Assembly (NCBI RefSeq): GCF_004343505.1
Contig: NZ_SLXU01000017.1
Coordinates: 1 to 61,158 of the forward strand
DNA from: Rhodovulum bhavnagarense
Lineage (GTDB): Bacteria; Pseudomonadota; Alphaproteobacteria; Rhodobacterales; Rhodobacteraceae
Direction of reading: 5' to 3'
Length of the DNA stretch: 61,158 nucleotides
Shown: one piece after another, positions 44,617 through 53,939 of the stretch
Numbering within the stretch: the stretch's first letter is position 1
Layout of the letters: each line of letters opens with the position of its first letter
Notes under the pieces: generated by a model
Databases searched by the model: none
Seen by the model: the letters and a program-made list of their open reading frames with translations, nothing else
Told to the model about the DNA's origin: nothing
Translations under genes and position numbers: made by a program

Positions 44617-45649
44617 ATGTTCGCCAGGCTAAAAAAAAATATTCCGATTTCGATAAAAAAAGACATAAAGTATCGTCTTAGTGGTCCGGCAAGTAGGCCC
44701 TACCGTAAGATCGAAAACACACTGCAGCAAAGTTTGGATACAAAATTAAGAAAAATTTGTGATGAATATGCGAAGGAAGTTCTCGGAAGGAAGCGGTATG
44801 CGGAGTGGCTATATGTTTATTGCATGATATCCGGGCGGTTCAAGGAGGGTTGGATCCCAGATGACTATTATGGGGAGGTCGTTGTCCCGAAGCTTAAGGG
44901 CGCATATGGAGATATCTCTGAGCTGAACTTATTGCAGAGCAAGCTATTTGACGCGCGAGATTTTGCTGACATTTTATATTGCGCAAATGGGCTGATTTTC
45001 AATACTGATTTCAGATCATTAAGCGATGCAGAGGTGCATCGCATAATTGGGGGGGGGATTTGTTTTCAAGTCAGACAAAAGCATGCAAGGTCGGGGTGTC
45101 AGAATTTTCAACAGTTCAGATGGTTTAAATGTGGGCCAGTTTGGCGGTGGAGTTTTTCAGAAGTATATCGAGCAGCATACTTCTTTGAAGTCGTTTCATC
45201 CTTTGTCCGTGGCCACCCTTCGACTGACGACCGCGATCGATGATAGCGGCGCCTCCAGCTTGCGGGCCGCGTATTTGCGCTTTGGGACCGGAAAAGACAG
45301 CCATGTGCGCAGCGCCAGTCATATTAGGGTTCCGGTTTGCAAAGAGACAGGGCAGTTGCAAGACGGCGGATATACCGTCGATTGGAAGAAAATCTCGTCG
45401 CATCCTGACACGGAAGTTAAGTTCTCAGGAGTGACAATCCCAAATTTTGCAGCCTGCTCGCGCCTGGTGCTTGACCTTCAAGGTAAAGTTCCGTTCGCTA
45501 GATGCGTTGGTTGGGATATTGCAATCGACGAAAACGAACAGCCCGTCGTTATGGAATGGAACGGTGCGCACAATGATATAAAGTTTTCCGAGGCGACTAC
45601 CGGACCGTGTTTCAAAGGTCTTGGTTGGGAGAATTTGTGGAAAAATTGA
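44617..45649 (+). pseudogene. Sugar-transfer-associated ATP-grasp protein B, frameshifted at a G9 tract
   Basis: Two overlapping frames encode one protein: residues up to HRIIGGG before a run of nine G (45049-45057), then FVFKSDKSMQGRGVRIF in the +1 frame. With eight G the frames join as IIGGGFVFKSDKS. The C-terminal part has the ATP-grasp end CVGWDIAIDENEQPVVMEWNGAHNDI. As read, translation stops at 45243, losing the catalytic half. The whole gene is AT-rich. The run may be a phase-variable switch, a fixed mutation or a sequencing error. It follows deacetylase B as ATP-grasp A follows deacetylase A. Confidence 0.75.
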
Positions 45650-45686
45650 ATATGCGTCAATGCATCAACACGAGTGAGCAGTCCGC

Positions 45687-46457
45687 ATGTACGACATAAC
45701 AAAGCTTTTTTCCCTTCTGGTCTACCCGCTCGGCATAACAGTTTTTCTCGGGCTTGTGGCTCTTCTGGCCGGGGCGCGTGGCGACAGGGTGTGGGCTTTC
45801 GCCCTGGGGGCCCTGGCCCTGGTCTGGCTTTGGGCCTGGTCCATGCCGGTGACGTCGGAACGGTTGCGGATCGGACTTGAGGCGCATTATCCCAACCTGC
45901 GGGTGGAGCAGGCGCCCGAGGCCGACGCGATTGTCGTTCTGGGTGGCGCGTTCAGCACGAACGAGGCCTGGCCCTACCCCAATGCCAGCGGATCGATTGA
46001 TCGCTACTGGCACGGGGCGCGGCTCTACCATGCCGGGCGCGCGGATCGTATCGTTCTGACAGGGGGCGGAACCCCGAACCGCCCCGACAAGCTGACCGAG
46101 GCCGAGGCGGGCGCGATTTTCCTGGCCGATTTGGGGGTGCCGCCATCCGCGATCGTTCTCGATACCGCCTCGCGCACCACGCGCGATCATACCGATTATC
46201 TGGAGCCGATCTTGCGGGAGCGCGGTCTTGAGCGGTTGCTGCTGGTCACGTCGGCGACACATATGCGGCGCTCCGAAGCGGTGTTCCGCCGGGCGGGCTT
46301 CGATGTCGTGCCGGTGGCAACAGACTTCTCGGTCGGCCCTGACCCCGTCAAGGGGCCACGGTGGTACCTGCCGAGTGTTGGTGCCCTCGGTGCCAGCACG
46401 GCAGTCATTCACGAATATCTCGGTTATTGGTTCTATCGCCTCCTCGGCAAGGTGTGA
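45687..46457 (+). CDS. YdcF/ElyC-like DUF218 membrane protein
   Basis: The 256-residue protein has two N-terminal membrane helices (LVYPLGITVFLGLVALLAG and ALGALALVWLWAW) and the DUF218 domain: DAIVVLGGAF, IVLTGGGTPN, EAEAGAIFLADLGVP and LLLVTSATHMRRSEAVFRRAG. In E. coli, relatives such as ElyC and SanA affect envelope polysaccharide assembly. Its position at the end of the decoration cassette fits an envelope role, but the reaction is unknown. Confidence 0.9.
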   Translation: MYDITKLFSLLVYPLGITVFLGLVALLAGARGDRVWAFALGALALVWLWAWSMPVTSERLRIGLEAHYPNLRVEQAPEADAIVVLGGAFSTNEAWPYPNASGSIDRYWHGARLYHAGRADRIVLTGGGTPNRPDKLTEAEAGAIFLADLGVPPSAIVLDTASRTTRDHTDYLEPILRERGLERLLLVTSATHMRRSEAVFRRAGFDVVPVATDFSVGPDPVKGPRWYLPSVGALGASTAVIHEYLGYWFYRLLGKV

Positions 46458-46635
46458 TCGCCTGACACGGTGCCCATGTCCCGACGGGGGCTGACACCTC
46501 GGTCCGACCGCCCCTGCGCGTCGCTGAAGCCCTATCGTCTCCGTTTTCCCACGATACCCCATGACGTCCTGTCAGCACATGGCGCGACAGGCATCTTATC
46601 GCATGCCCCCCAAAGACAGACAGGAAGGTTATCCG

Positions 46636-47811
46636 ATGCTTGAAAATGCTCGGCCGCCGGAGGCCTTGGCCGAGGCTCTCATTGGCTTTGTCCGGTTTCT
46701 CTACGAGACGGACGAGTTCATCCCTCTGCATGTTCCCACGCTCGGAGAGGCGGAGGCGCAGGCCGTGGCCGAGGCTGTGAGGAGCGGCATGATCTCGACA
46801 GTCGGCCCACAGGTTGCCGCCTTCGAGGAGAAACTCGCCGAGATTACCGGGGCCCGCCATGTCGTGGCGACGGTGAACGGCACGGCGGCATTGCATCTCG
46901 CGCTTCTTGGGGGCGGAGTGCAGCCGGGTGATGAGGTTATCACTCAGGCCCTGACCTTTGTCGCGACCGGCAATGCCATTCGCTATTGCGGGGCAGAGCC
47001 GGTGTTTCTTGACGTGGATCGTAACGGCTTGGGGTTGTCGGTCGACAGCGTCGAACTGTTCCTGGAGGAACATGCCCTTCGCGAGAAGGGCGGCGGCGTT
47101 ATCAACCGGCAAACCGGTCGTCCAATCCGCGCGTGTTTGCCGATGCATACGAACGGCCATCCCGGCGACATGGCGCGGATGTCCCAGATCTGTGAGCGCT
47201 GGGGCCTTGCCTTGGTTGAGGACGCGGCAGAGGCGCTCGGGAGCTTTCGGGACGGGCTGCATGCGGGGCGCGTTGGGCAATGCGGTATCCTGAGCTTCAA
47301 CGGCAACAAGATCATCTCGACGGGTCAAGGCGGCGCGGTGATAACCGATGATGCCGCGATTGCGGCCCGGATCAGGCACCTGGCCGCGGTCGCCAAGCGC
47401 AACCACCCGTGGCGCTATGAGCACGATGCCGTCGGCTACAATTACCGACTGCCCGGACTGAATGCAGCGCTTGGCCTCGTGCAACTCGATCGTCTGCCGG
47501 CCTTCCTGGAAAGCAAACGTGCGATTGCCGCCGTCTATACCGACTGGTTCGAGGAACATGACCTGCCATCGGTCCGCGAACCGGCGGGGGCACGCTCCAA
47601 TTTCTGGTTCAACGCGTTCTTGGTGGACTCGATCGAGACGCGCGATGCCGTCTTGGAGTGGACCAATGCGCGCGGCGTCATGACACGCCCCCTATGGGAT
47701 CCTCTCAACACGCTACCGCCCTACCGCGACTGCCAAACCGACGATCTCTCGAACACGAAGTGGTTGTTCGAGCGTCTGATCAATGTCCCCTCAACGCCGA
47801 GACTCAAATGA
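46636..47811 (+). CDS. LegC-family PLP-dependent sugar aminotransferase
   Basis: This DegT/DnrJ/EryC1 aminotransferase (391 residues) would aminate a 4-keto sugar nucleotide with glutamate. The PLP-binding lysine is in SFNGNKIISTGQGG; PLP contacts include NGTAALHLALL and EDAAEALGS. The N-terminal extension (LIGFVRFLYETDEFIPLHVPTLGEAE) is characteristic of the LegC branch. The start at 46636 follows GGAAGG and starts with MLENARPPEA. It probably acts on the product of the 4,6-dehydratase at 49160. Overlap with the next gene is four bases. Confidence 0.88.
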   Translation: MLENARPPEALAEALIGFVRFLYETDEFIPLHVPTLGEAEAQAVAEAVRSGMISTVGPQVAAFEEKLAEITGARHVVATVNGTAALHLALLGGGVQPGDEVITQALTFVATGNAIRYCGAEPVFLDVDRNGLGLSVDSVELFLEEHALREKGGGVINRQTGRPIRACLPMHTNGHPGDMARMSQICERWGLALVEDAAEALGSFRDGLHAGRVGQCGILSFNGNKIISTGQGGAVITDDAAIAARIRHLAAVAKRNHPWRYEHDAVGYNYRLPGLNAALGLVQLDRLPAFLESKRAIAAVYTDWFEEHDLPSVREPAGARSNFWFNAFLVDSIETRDAVLEWTNARGVMTRPLWDPLNTLPPYRDCQTDDLSNTKWLFERLINVPSTPRLK

Positions 47812-49094
47812 CCTGTCTTCCCGAAGATCCTCGCATTGCCATCATCGGTCTGGGTTATGTCGGGCTGCCCTTGGCGGCGGCCTTTGCCCCTGCCTATCCG
47901 GTGGTCGGTTTCGACATCGATCCCACGCGGATCAAGGAACTCGAGGCCGGGCGTGACCGGACGCGGGAGCTCACCGATGCAGAACTCGCCGAGGCGGTGG
48001 CATCCGGGCTACGCTTTACCGATGACCTCGCATCGCTTGACGGGTGCAATACATTCATCGTGACCGTGCCGACCCCCATCGATGCACATCGGCGCCCGAA
48101 TTTGCGCCCGCTGCTCTCGGCGAGCGAAACGGTTGGGCGGATCATTCGGCCCGGATCGGTGGTGGTTTTTGAATCGACCGTCTATCCCGGGGCGACCGAA
48201 GAGGACTGTATTCCGGTCATAGAGCGGGTCTCTGGCCTGAAATACAACGAGGATTTCTTCGGAGGCTACAGCCCGGAACGGATCAATCCCGGCGACAGGG
48301 AGCACCGCGTCGCCGATATCGTCAAGGTGACCAGCGGCTCCACACCTGAGGCGGCGGATTTCGTTGACGCGCTTTATGCCCGGATCATCAAGGCGGGCAC
48401 ACACAAGGCCGAAAGCATTGCGGTGGCCGAGGCCGCCAAGGTGATCGAGAATACGCAGCGCGACGTGAACATCGCACTCGTCAATGAGCTTGCTATCGTT
48501 TTCGAGCGCTTGGGGCTTGATACAGAAGCTGTTCTCAGGGCCGCAGGGACCAAGTGGAATTTCCTGCCCTTCCGCCCAGGGCTGGTTGGTGGTCACTGCA
48601 TAGGCGTAGATCCCTATTACCTGACACACAAGGCGCAGGAGGTAGGCCACCACCCCGAGATGATCCTGGCCGGCCGGCGGTTGAATGACGGCATGGGCGC
48701 CCATGTCGCGGACCGGGTGGCCAAGGGCATGATCCGTCGCGGCATGTGCCTGCCCCAGAGCCGTGTGCTGATCCTTGGCCTTGCCTTCAAGGAGAACACA
48801 CCGGATCTGCGCAACACGCGCGTCGTCGATATCGTCGATGCACTTTCTGAATATGGGGTGAGCGTCGAAATTCACGATCCCGAAGTGGATGCGGCGGAGG
48901 CAAAGCGGGAATACGGGCTCGTCCTCGTGTCGCATCCGGAGCCCGCGAGCTATGATGCCGTCGTCCTGGCCGTGGCGCACAAGTGTTTCGTCGATGGCGG
49001 TGCTGACAGGCTGCGAGCCTGGATGAAACCGGATGGCTATCTGTTCGACGTCAAGTACGTCCTCCCGGTCGCATCGGTAGACGCGCGTTTGTGA
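47808..49094 (+). CDS. tviB: TviB-type UDP-N-acetylhexosamine 6-dehydrogenase
   Basis: The 428-residue protein oxidises the C6 of a UDP-N-acetylhexosamine to a uronic acid with two NAD+. The dinucleotide site is IAIIGLGYVGLPLAAAF, catalytic Cys is in LVGGHCIGVDPYYLTHKA, and PTPIDAHRRPNLRPL and SPERINPGD fit the TviB/WbpA group. The start at 47808 is fixed by the ATGA overlap. The substrate (GlcNAc or GalNAc) cannot be told from the sequence. Confidence 0.9.
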   Translation: MTCLPEDPRIAIIGLGYVGLPLAAAFAPAYPVVGFDIDPTRIKELEAGRDRTRELTDAELAEAVASGLRFTDDLASLDGCNTFIVTVPTPIDAHRRPNLRPLLSASETVGRIIRPGSVVVFESTVYPGATEEDCIPVIERVSGLKYNEDFFGGYSPERINPGDREHRVADIVKVTSGSTPEAADFVDALYARIIKAGTHKAESIAVAEAAKVIENTQRDVNIALVNELAIVFERLGLDTEAVLRAAGTKWNFLPFRPGLVGGHCIGVDPYYLTHKAQEVGHHPEMILAGRRLNDGMGAHVADRVAKGMIRRGMCLPQSRVLILGLAFKENTPDLRNTRVVDIVDALSEYGVSVEIHDPEVDAAEAKREYGLVLVSHPEPASYDAVVLAVAHKCFVDGGADRLRAWMKPDGYLFDVKYVLPVASVDARL

Positions 49095-49159
49095 CGAGGG
49101 CGCGCCGCGCGCGCTTGGTTCTTCTCGCCATCCAATTTCCCATAATGAAAGCTGGCCCA

Positions 49160-50347
49160 ATGAATGCCCTTGACCTCATCGGACGCGATGAGCCCCTGTT
49201 CCAATCCGATCTCACCCGCGTCGAGGCCGACATTGCGGCACGCGTTTCCGCCAGCCGGTTCCTCGTCATAGGCGGTGCCGGCTCGATCGGGCAGGCGGTG
49301 ACGCGCGAGATATTCAAGCGTACTCCCCGTGTGCTCCATGTGGTCGATATCAGCGAAAACAACATGGTCGAGCTGGTGCGCGATTTGCGCAGCACGCTGG
49401 GCTATATCGATGGCGATTTCCGGACCTTCGCCATCGACTGCGGATCGGTCGAGTTCCGGGCGCTGATGGACTGGGCGAGGGGGTATGATTACGTCCTGAA
49501 CCTGTCGGCCCTCAAGCATGTCCGCAGCGAAAAGGACTCGTTTACTCTGATGCGGATGGTCGATGTCAACATCCTGAACACGATCGAGACACTGGCGCTC
49601 GCCCGGTCCCATGGCGCGGCCAAGTATTTCTGCGTCTCTACCGACAAGGCCGCCAATCCGGTCAACATGATGGGGGCGAGCAAGCGGATCATGGAGATGT
49701 TCCTGATGCGCGAAAGCGAGACCCTGCCGATCTCGACCGCGCGTTTCGCGAATGTCGCCTTCTCCGACGGATCCCTGCTGCACGGGTTCAATCAGCGTTT
49801 CATCAAGCGCCAGCCGATCTCGGCCCCGCGCGATGTGCGGCGCTATTTCGTCACGCCGCAGGAATCGGGAGAGCTTTGCCTGATGTCCTGCCTGCTTGGG
49901 GAAAACCGCGACATCTTCTTTCCCAAGCTGAACGATCAGCTCGACCTGATCAGCTTTGCCGAGATTGCCGAGCGGTTTCTCAGGTCATTGGGCTACGAGC
50001 CATATCATTGCGCCACCGAAGAAGAGGCGCGCGCCGATCCGCTGGGCCACATCGCCGAGGGACGTTGGCCCTGCTATTTCTTCGATAGCGACACCACCGG
50101 CGAGAAGCCCTTCGAAGAATTCTTCATGGCGCATGAGGATGTCGATCTGGACCGGTTTCAGAGTATCGGGGTGATCCATAGCAAGCTGGCCTATTCGAGC
50201 GACCAGCTTGAGGGATTTCTCGACCAGATCGTGACCATGAAAGCGCGTGGGACCTGGTCGCGCGAGGAGCTTGTCACGCTCTTCACCGGCATGCTGCCGG
50301 AATTTTCGCACGCCGAAACCGGCAAATTCCTCGATGATCGGATGTGA
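49160..50347 (+). CDS. UDP-N-acetylglucosamine 4,6-dehydratase (LegB/CapD-like)
   Basis: This short-chain dehydrogenase of the FlaA1/CapD branch removes water from UDP-GlcNAc to give a 4-keto-6-deoxy sugar. The nucleotide motif is FLVIGGAGSIGQAV. The catalytic region is YFCVSTDKAANPVNMMGASKR (the family uses M/K instead of YxxxK). The start MNALDLIGRDEPLF is typical of LegB-like members, so I use 49160 rather than the ATG at 49145. With the LegC-type enzyme it could make UDP-4-amino-4,6-dideoxy-GlcNAc. Confidence 0.87.
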   Translation: MNALDLIGRDEPLFQSDLTRVEADIAARVSASRFLVIGGAGSIGQAVTREIFKRTPRVLHVVDISENNMVELVRDLRSTLGYIDGDFRTFAIDCGSVEFRALMDWARGYDYVLNLSALKHVRSEKDSFTLMRMVDVNILNTIETLALARSHGAAKYFCVSTDKAANPVNMMGASKRIMEMFLMRESETLPISTARFANVAFSDGSLLHGFNQRFIKRQPISAPRDVRRYFVTPQESGELCLMSCLLGENRDIFFPKLNDQLDLISFAEIAERFLRSLGYEPYHCATEEEARADPLGHIAEGRWPCYFFDSDTTGEKPFEEFFMAHEDVDLDRFQSIGVIHSKLAYSSDQLEGFLDQIVTMKARGTWSREELVTLFTGMLPEFSHAETGKFLDDRM

Positions 50348-50350
50348 CCC

Positions 50351-51034
50351 ATGCGCAAGCTTGACATGACGCGAATGGCAGATCTGCTGCTGTCCACTGT
50401 CTTCATTTTGCTCGTTTTGCCGCTTTGGCTGATCGTGATCCCGGTTCTGCGGTTTACCGGCGAAGGTGAAGTGTTCTACCGCCAGCCGCGGGTCGGGAAG
50501 GACGGGCGTATCTTCGACCTTCTCAAGTTCGCGACCATGCTGAAAAACAGTCCGAACATGGGTACGGGCGATCTGACATTGCACAACGACCCTCGCGTTC
50601 TTCCGGTGGGGCGGATCTTGCGCAAGACGAAGATCAACGAGTTGCCACAGCTTTTCAATGTCTGGAAGGGGGAGATGAGCATCGCCGGTCCGCGCCCGCA
50701 GACCCCGCGGATCTTTGCGCTCTACCCTCAGGCAATCCAGGATGATCTCAAGAAGATGCGCCCGGGCCTGTCCGGCGTCGGTCCGATCCTGTTTCGGGGG
50801 GAGGAGAAGATGCTCGAGAGGGCGGAGGACCCGCAGGCGCTTTATGAAAAGATCATCATGCCATACAAGGGCGAGGTCGAGCGCTGGTATCTCAATAACC
50901 GCTCTATCCGGTCCTATTTCCTGATCATTTTCATAACGATCTGGGTGATCCTGTTTCCCAGAAGCCGGCTGGCCTGGGCAGCGTTTCCAGGCTTGCCGAC
51001 ACCCCCGAAAGAGCTGGCGTCGTTCTGGACGTGA
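50351..51034 (+). CDS. Bacterial sugar transferase (monotopic phosphoglycosyl transferase)
   Basis: This 227-residue enzyme would prime undecaprenyl phosphate with a sugar phosphate. It has the N-terminal re-entrant helix (DLLLSTVFILLVLPLWLIVI), VFYRQPRVGKDGRIF, then KINELPQLFNVWKGEMSIAGPRP. In the usual family motif the catalytic dyad is D-E (DELPQ); here it is N-E, and the canonical KFRTM is KFATM. From memory these variants occur in a subfamily, so I do not call it inactive. It lies with LegB/LegC, suggesting a diNAcBac-like first sugar. Confidence 0.85.
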   Translation: MRKLDMTRMADLLLSTVFILLVLPLWLIVIPVLRFTGEGEVFYRQPRVGKDGRIFDLLKFATMLKNSPNMGTGDLTLHNDPRVLPVGRILRKTKINELPQLFNVWKGEMSIAGPRPQTPRIFALYPQAIQDDLKKMRPGLSGVGPILFRGEEKMLERAEDPQALYEKIIMPYKGEVERWYLNNRSIRSYFLIIFITIWVILFPRSRLAWAAFPGLPTPPKELASFWT

Positions 51035-51109
51035 AGGCCCACCGCCTGCGCGCGGATGGCGTTGTCCTTTCAGCGCAGCATTCCATGCCGAAACCATGAG
51101 GAAAAGTGA

Positions 51110-51196
51110 ATGAAGATCGACATGAAAGGCGCCAGCCTTGTCAAGGGCTACGCGGCGATAGCCGGCACCTGTACCAATGGAGCTGCCGCAGAATGA
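51110..51196 (+). CDS. 28-residue coupled small open frame, tentative
   Basis: An ATG with GAGG seven bases upstream begins [19 protein letters not shown] and ends at a TGA overlapping the epimerase ATG (ATGA). The ribosome site is better than that of the epimerase itself. It may be a leader peptide that delivers ribosomes, or a small protein. Confidence 0.4.
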   Translation: MKIDMKGASLVKGYAAIAGTCTNGAAAE

Positions 51197-52197
51197 GACG
51201 CGCCTTTATCACCGGCACGGCCGGGTTCATCGGGTTTCACCTTGCCGACCTTCTGTTGAAAGAGGGTTGGGAGGTTGTCGGCTATGACGGCATGACCTCC
51301 TATTACGACGTGGCGCTCAAGCAACGTCGGCACGCCCTGTTGCACCAGTCTCCTGCCTTCTCGTCGCATGAGGCCATGCTGGAAGACGAGGATGCGCTCA
51401 GCGCCGCCGTGATGGCCGCGGCCCCGGATGTCATCGTGCACCTCGCAGCCCAGGCCGGGGTCCGTTACAGCCTCGAAAACCCGCGCGCCTATATTGACGC
51501 GAATGTGGTCGGCACCTTCAACGTGATGGAGGCGGCGCGCCGCGCGGAGGTATCACATCTTCTCATGGCATCGACCTCGTCGGTCTACGGGGCCAATGAG
51601 CAGATGCCTTTCGTCGAAACGGAAAAGGCGGATACGCAACTCACGATCTACGCTGCCACCAAGAAGGCCAATGAGGCCATGGCGCATTCCTGGGCGCATA
51701 TCCACGACATCCCCATTACGATGTTCCGCTTTTTCACTGTCTACGGCCCCTGGGGCCGACCGGACATGGCCCTGTTCAAATTCACGAAGGGCATCCTGGA
51801 GGGCACGCCCATCGACATCTACAACAATGGCGAGATGTGGCGCGACTTTACCTATGTCACCGACCTGGTCCGCGCCATCCGCCTGTTGATCGACGCGGTT
51901 CCCGGTGGGGCGGAAACAGCGGTCGAGGGCGACAGCCTCAGCCCGGTTGCGCCGTTTCGCATCGTCAATATCGGCAATTCGCAACGCATTCGGCTCCTCG
52001 ATTTCATCGAGGCGATCGAGGAGGAGTTGGGAAAGCCTGCCCTCAGGAATTACATGGGGATGCAGACGGGGGATGTGCCCGCCACCTGGGCCAATGCCGC
52101 GCTTTTGCAAAATCTGACCGGTTATCGCCCCGCAACCGACTTTCGCGAGGGGGTGAGCCGCTTCGTGAGCTGGTATCGCTCCTATTACGTGTCATGA
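51193..52197 (+). CDS. lspL: UDP-glucuronate 4-epimerase-like protein
   Basis: The 334-residue extended SDR has [18 protein letters not shown] at the N-terminus and the catalytic [11 protein letters not shown] (YxxxK). The substrate-specific [20 protein letters not shown] is the signature of LspL/CapI-type UDP-glucuronate 4-epimerases, which produce UDP-galacturonate. No UDP-glucose 6-dehydrogenase lies in the window, so its substrate may be made elsewhere or be the TviB product. It ends the left part of the locus; a 220-base gap follows. Confidence 0.9.
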   Translation: MRRAFITGTAGFIGFHLADLLLKEGWEVVGYDGMTSYYDVALKQRRHALLHQSPAFSSHEAMLEDEDALSAAVMAAAPDVIVHLAAQAGVRYSLENPRAYIDANVVGTFNVMEAARRAEVSHLLMASTSSVYGANEQMPFVETEKADTQLTIYAATKKANEAMAHSWAHIHDIPITMFRFFTVYGPWGRPDMALFKFTKGILEGTPIDIYNNGEMWRDFTYVTDLVRAIRLLIDAVPGGAETAVEGDSLSPVAPFRIVNIGNSQRIRLLDFIEAIEEELGKPALRNYMGMQTGDVPATWANAALLQNLTGYRPATDFREGVSRFVSWYRSYYVS

Positions 52198-52423
52198 GTG
52201 AGCGTGAAGAATGATCGCTCTTCTCGAAGTGCGAACCGGGCGGAACGGAGATGGCGATTCACCCACCCGCGCGAGGTGCTCAAGAACAGCGCTATCGTAT
52301 CGTGGGCTGGCCGGTCAGAAAAGATCCGATAGCCCAAGACGGCACAAAGCCTGGGCGTAATGCGTCCTGCGGGCTGCCGAAGCCGCTCCCCTCGAACGGA
52401 AATGCTGCAAAACTGTGGTGCTC

Positions 52424-53332
52424 TTATGCCCACACGTTATGCTCGGCCTGCTCGAGATATCGGGCCAGCACATTGACCGATTTCCACCCGCCAGCACGCA
52501 TGATGGCCGCCGTGTCAAAGCCACGCTGGAGCAGGTCTTGCGCCGCGCCGACCCGCATCGAGTGACCGCTGAACCCGTCGATCTCCTCCGGGTCCAGTCC
52601 GGCTTGTTTCGCCGCCTGCTTGACCAGGCGCTTGACGGTCGTTGTGCTGAGATCCCGGTTGACGGGCTTGCCTTGGTAGACAGGGCAGAACAGCCAAGGA
52701 ATGTCGGGGCCCCGCAGATCGAGCCACGCCTGGAGAAGATCCGCGGTCCGATGGGATGTAAAGGCGATGCGGCCTTCGCCGAAGGGATCCGCCTTGCTCC
52801 GCCGGATGAGGACCCGGAACGTGCCATCGGCGCGTTCCTCGAGATCTTCGGTTCTCAGCGCCACCAGTTCGGAGCGGCGGGTGAGGAGTTCGTAGCCAAG
52901 GGACAACATGGCCCGGTTGCGAAGGCCGCGGGGCGTGTTGGGTTGGATCTCGAGAAAGCGGTCGAGATAGGGGCGGGTGAGGCCCTTCGCCTGTTTCGGG
53001 CGGACGGCTTTGCGCCGCCGCACGCGGCGGAGGGAGAGGTTGATCTCCTCGTCACGGGTGGGGTCGGGCAGGCGCAAAAGGCGATGCACCTTGCGGATCG
53101 CTGAGAGGCGCCGGCGCACCGTCGAGGGGGCCATGCTCTGCCCCTCGTCCTCGAGGAAGTCGCAAATGGTCTCCACCTCTGCCGGGAAGGGCAGAAGTCC
53201 CTGTTCGGCGCACCAGGTTTCGTACGCCTCGATATCCGCACGATAGCTGCGCATGGTGGAGGGCGCATAGGCACCCTCGAGGCGCTGGAATTCAGAGCGC
53301 CAGTCAGGCGCATCGGTGTTAAGCGGCCGCAT
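52424..53332 (-). CDS. Tyrosine recombinase
   Basis: The 302-residue recombinase has an N-terminal core-binding domain (YAPSTMRSYRADIEAYETWC) and a catalytic domain with R in LTRRSELVALR, HxxR in SGHSMRVGAAQDLL, and the Tyr in ARYLEQAEHNVW. It is a phage-integrase/XerD-like protein, of the class often found singly at genomic islands. No tRNA lies next to it. It lies 12 bases downstream of the hypothetical's stop on the same strand's opposite side; both may belong to one mobile unit. Confidence 0.9.
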   Translation of the reverse strand: MRPLNTDAPDWRSEFQRLEGAYAPSTMRSYRADIEAYETWCAEQGLLPFPAEVETICDFLEDEGQSMAPSTVRRRLSAIRKVHRLLRLPDPTRDEEINLSLRRVRRRKAVRPKQAKGLTRPYLDRFLEIQPNTPRGLRNRAMLSLGYELLTRRSELVALRTEDLEERADGTFRVLIRRSKADPFGEGRIAFTSHRTADLLQAWLDLRGPDIPWLFCPVYQGKPVNRDLSTTTVKRLVKQAAKQAGLDPEEIDGFSGHSMRVGAAQDLLQRGFDTAAIMRAGGWKSVNVLARYLEQAEHNVWA

Positions 53333-53344
53333 CGGTCTGTCCTC

Positions 53345-53830
53345 TCAGGGCGTCAACTCGGGGTAGCCAACCTCGGAGGCCGGATCCCGAAGGTCCACCA
53401 GGAGCGCGGTCTGCGTCAGGCAAGCCAGATGGAGACCACGCAGCATCGGGCCGGTCGTGCAGGACGCCCCGGGATCAAAAAGCGGGGCATGGTCGAGCAA
53501 GGCCGCCGCGAAATAAGCCCGGTCTGCGTTGTTCTCGATAGACAGGAGGCTATTCATCACGAACGCCAACCGGCGCAGCGATTTGTCGGAAGGGCCGCTC
53601 TCAGGCATCGCCAGCAGTTCGCCGAAATGCATGCTGAGCGTCTCACCGGCCATTTCGCAAGCCGTACGGGCACTATCGAAGTCACCAGCGTCAGTTTCGA
53701 GAAGTTGACGTTCGGCTGCGATGCAGCGGTCGAGCGCATGCAGCAGGCGGAGAAAGGCGGACTGGACAGGCGTGGGAATGGTCAGCCCTTCATCACCGCA
53801 AGCCGAGGTGATAGGTGTGGCATTGGTCAT
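53345..53830 (-). CDS. Hypothetical helical protein, copy 2 of a divergent RHH module
   Basis: The 161-residue helical protein is an analogue of the 18631-19155 product. It contains ALDRCIAAERQLLETDAGDF and SLRRLAFVMNSLLSIE, and has no known family. GGGAG precedes the ATG at 53830. It is divergent from an RHH gene, as copy 1 is, and it reads into the tyrosine recombinase gene 12 bases away. Confidence 0.6.
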   Translation of the reverse strand: MTNATPITSACGDEGLTIPTPVQSAFLRLLHALDRCIAAERQLLETDAGDFDSARTACEMAGETLSMHFGELLAMPESGPSDKSLRRLAFVMNSLLSIENNADRAYFAAALLDHAPLFDPGASCTTGPMLRGLHLACLTQTALLVDLRDPASEVGYPELTP

Positions 53831-53853
53831 GGTGATCTCCCTTTTAGATCGCT

Positions 53854-53895
53854 TTGGCAAGAGCCGGAGCAAGGCCGCAATCCTTGCTTCGGCTC
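53854..53895. promoter_or_regulatory. Shared intergenic motif, copy 2
   Basis: The ends, TTGGCAAGAGCCGG and CCTTGCTTCGGCTC, match the corresponding stretch at 19196-19226. On the minus strand both copies read A-[KE]-A-R-[VI]-A-A-L with synonymous changes, so the motif could be coding leader rather than operator. Confidence 0.45.
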
Positions 53896-53939
53896 GACTA
53901 ATCTGGTATCTTGATATTGCGAAATCAATACTGGATGGC

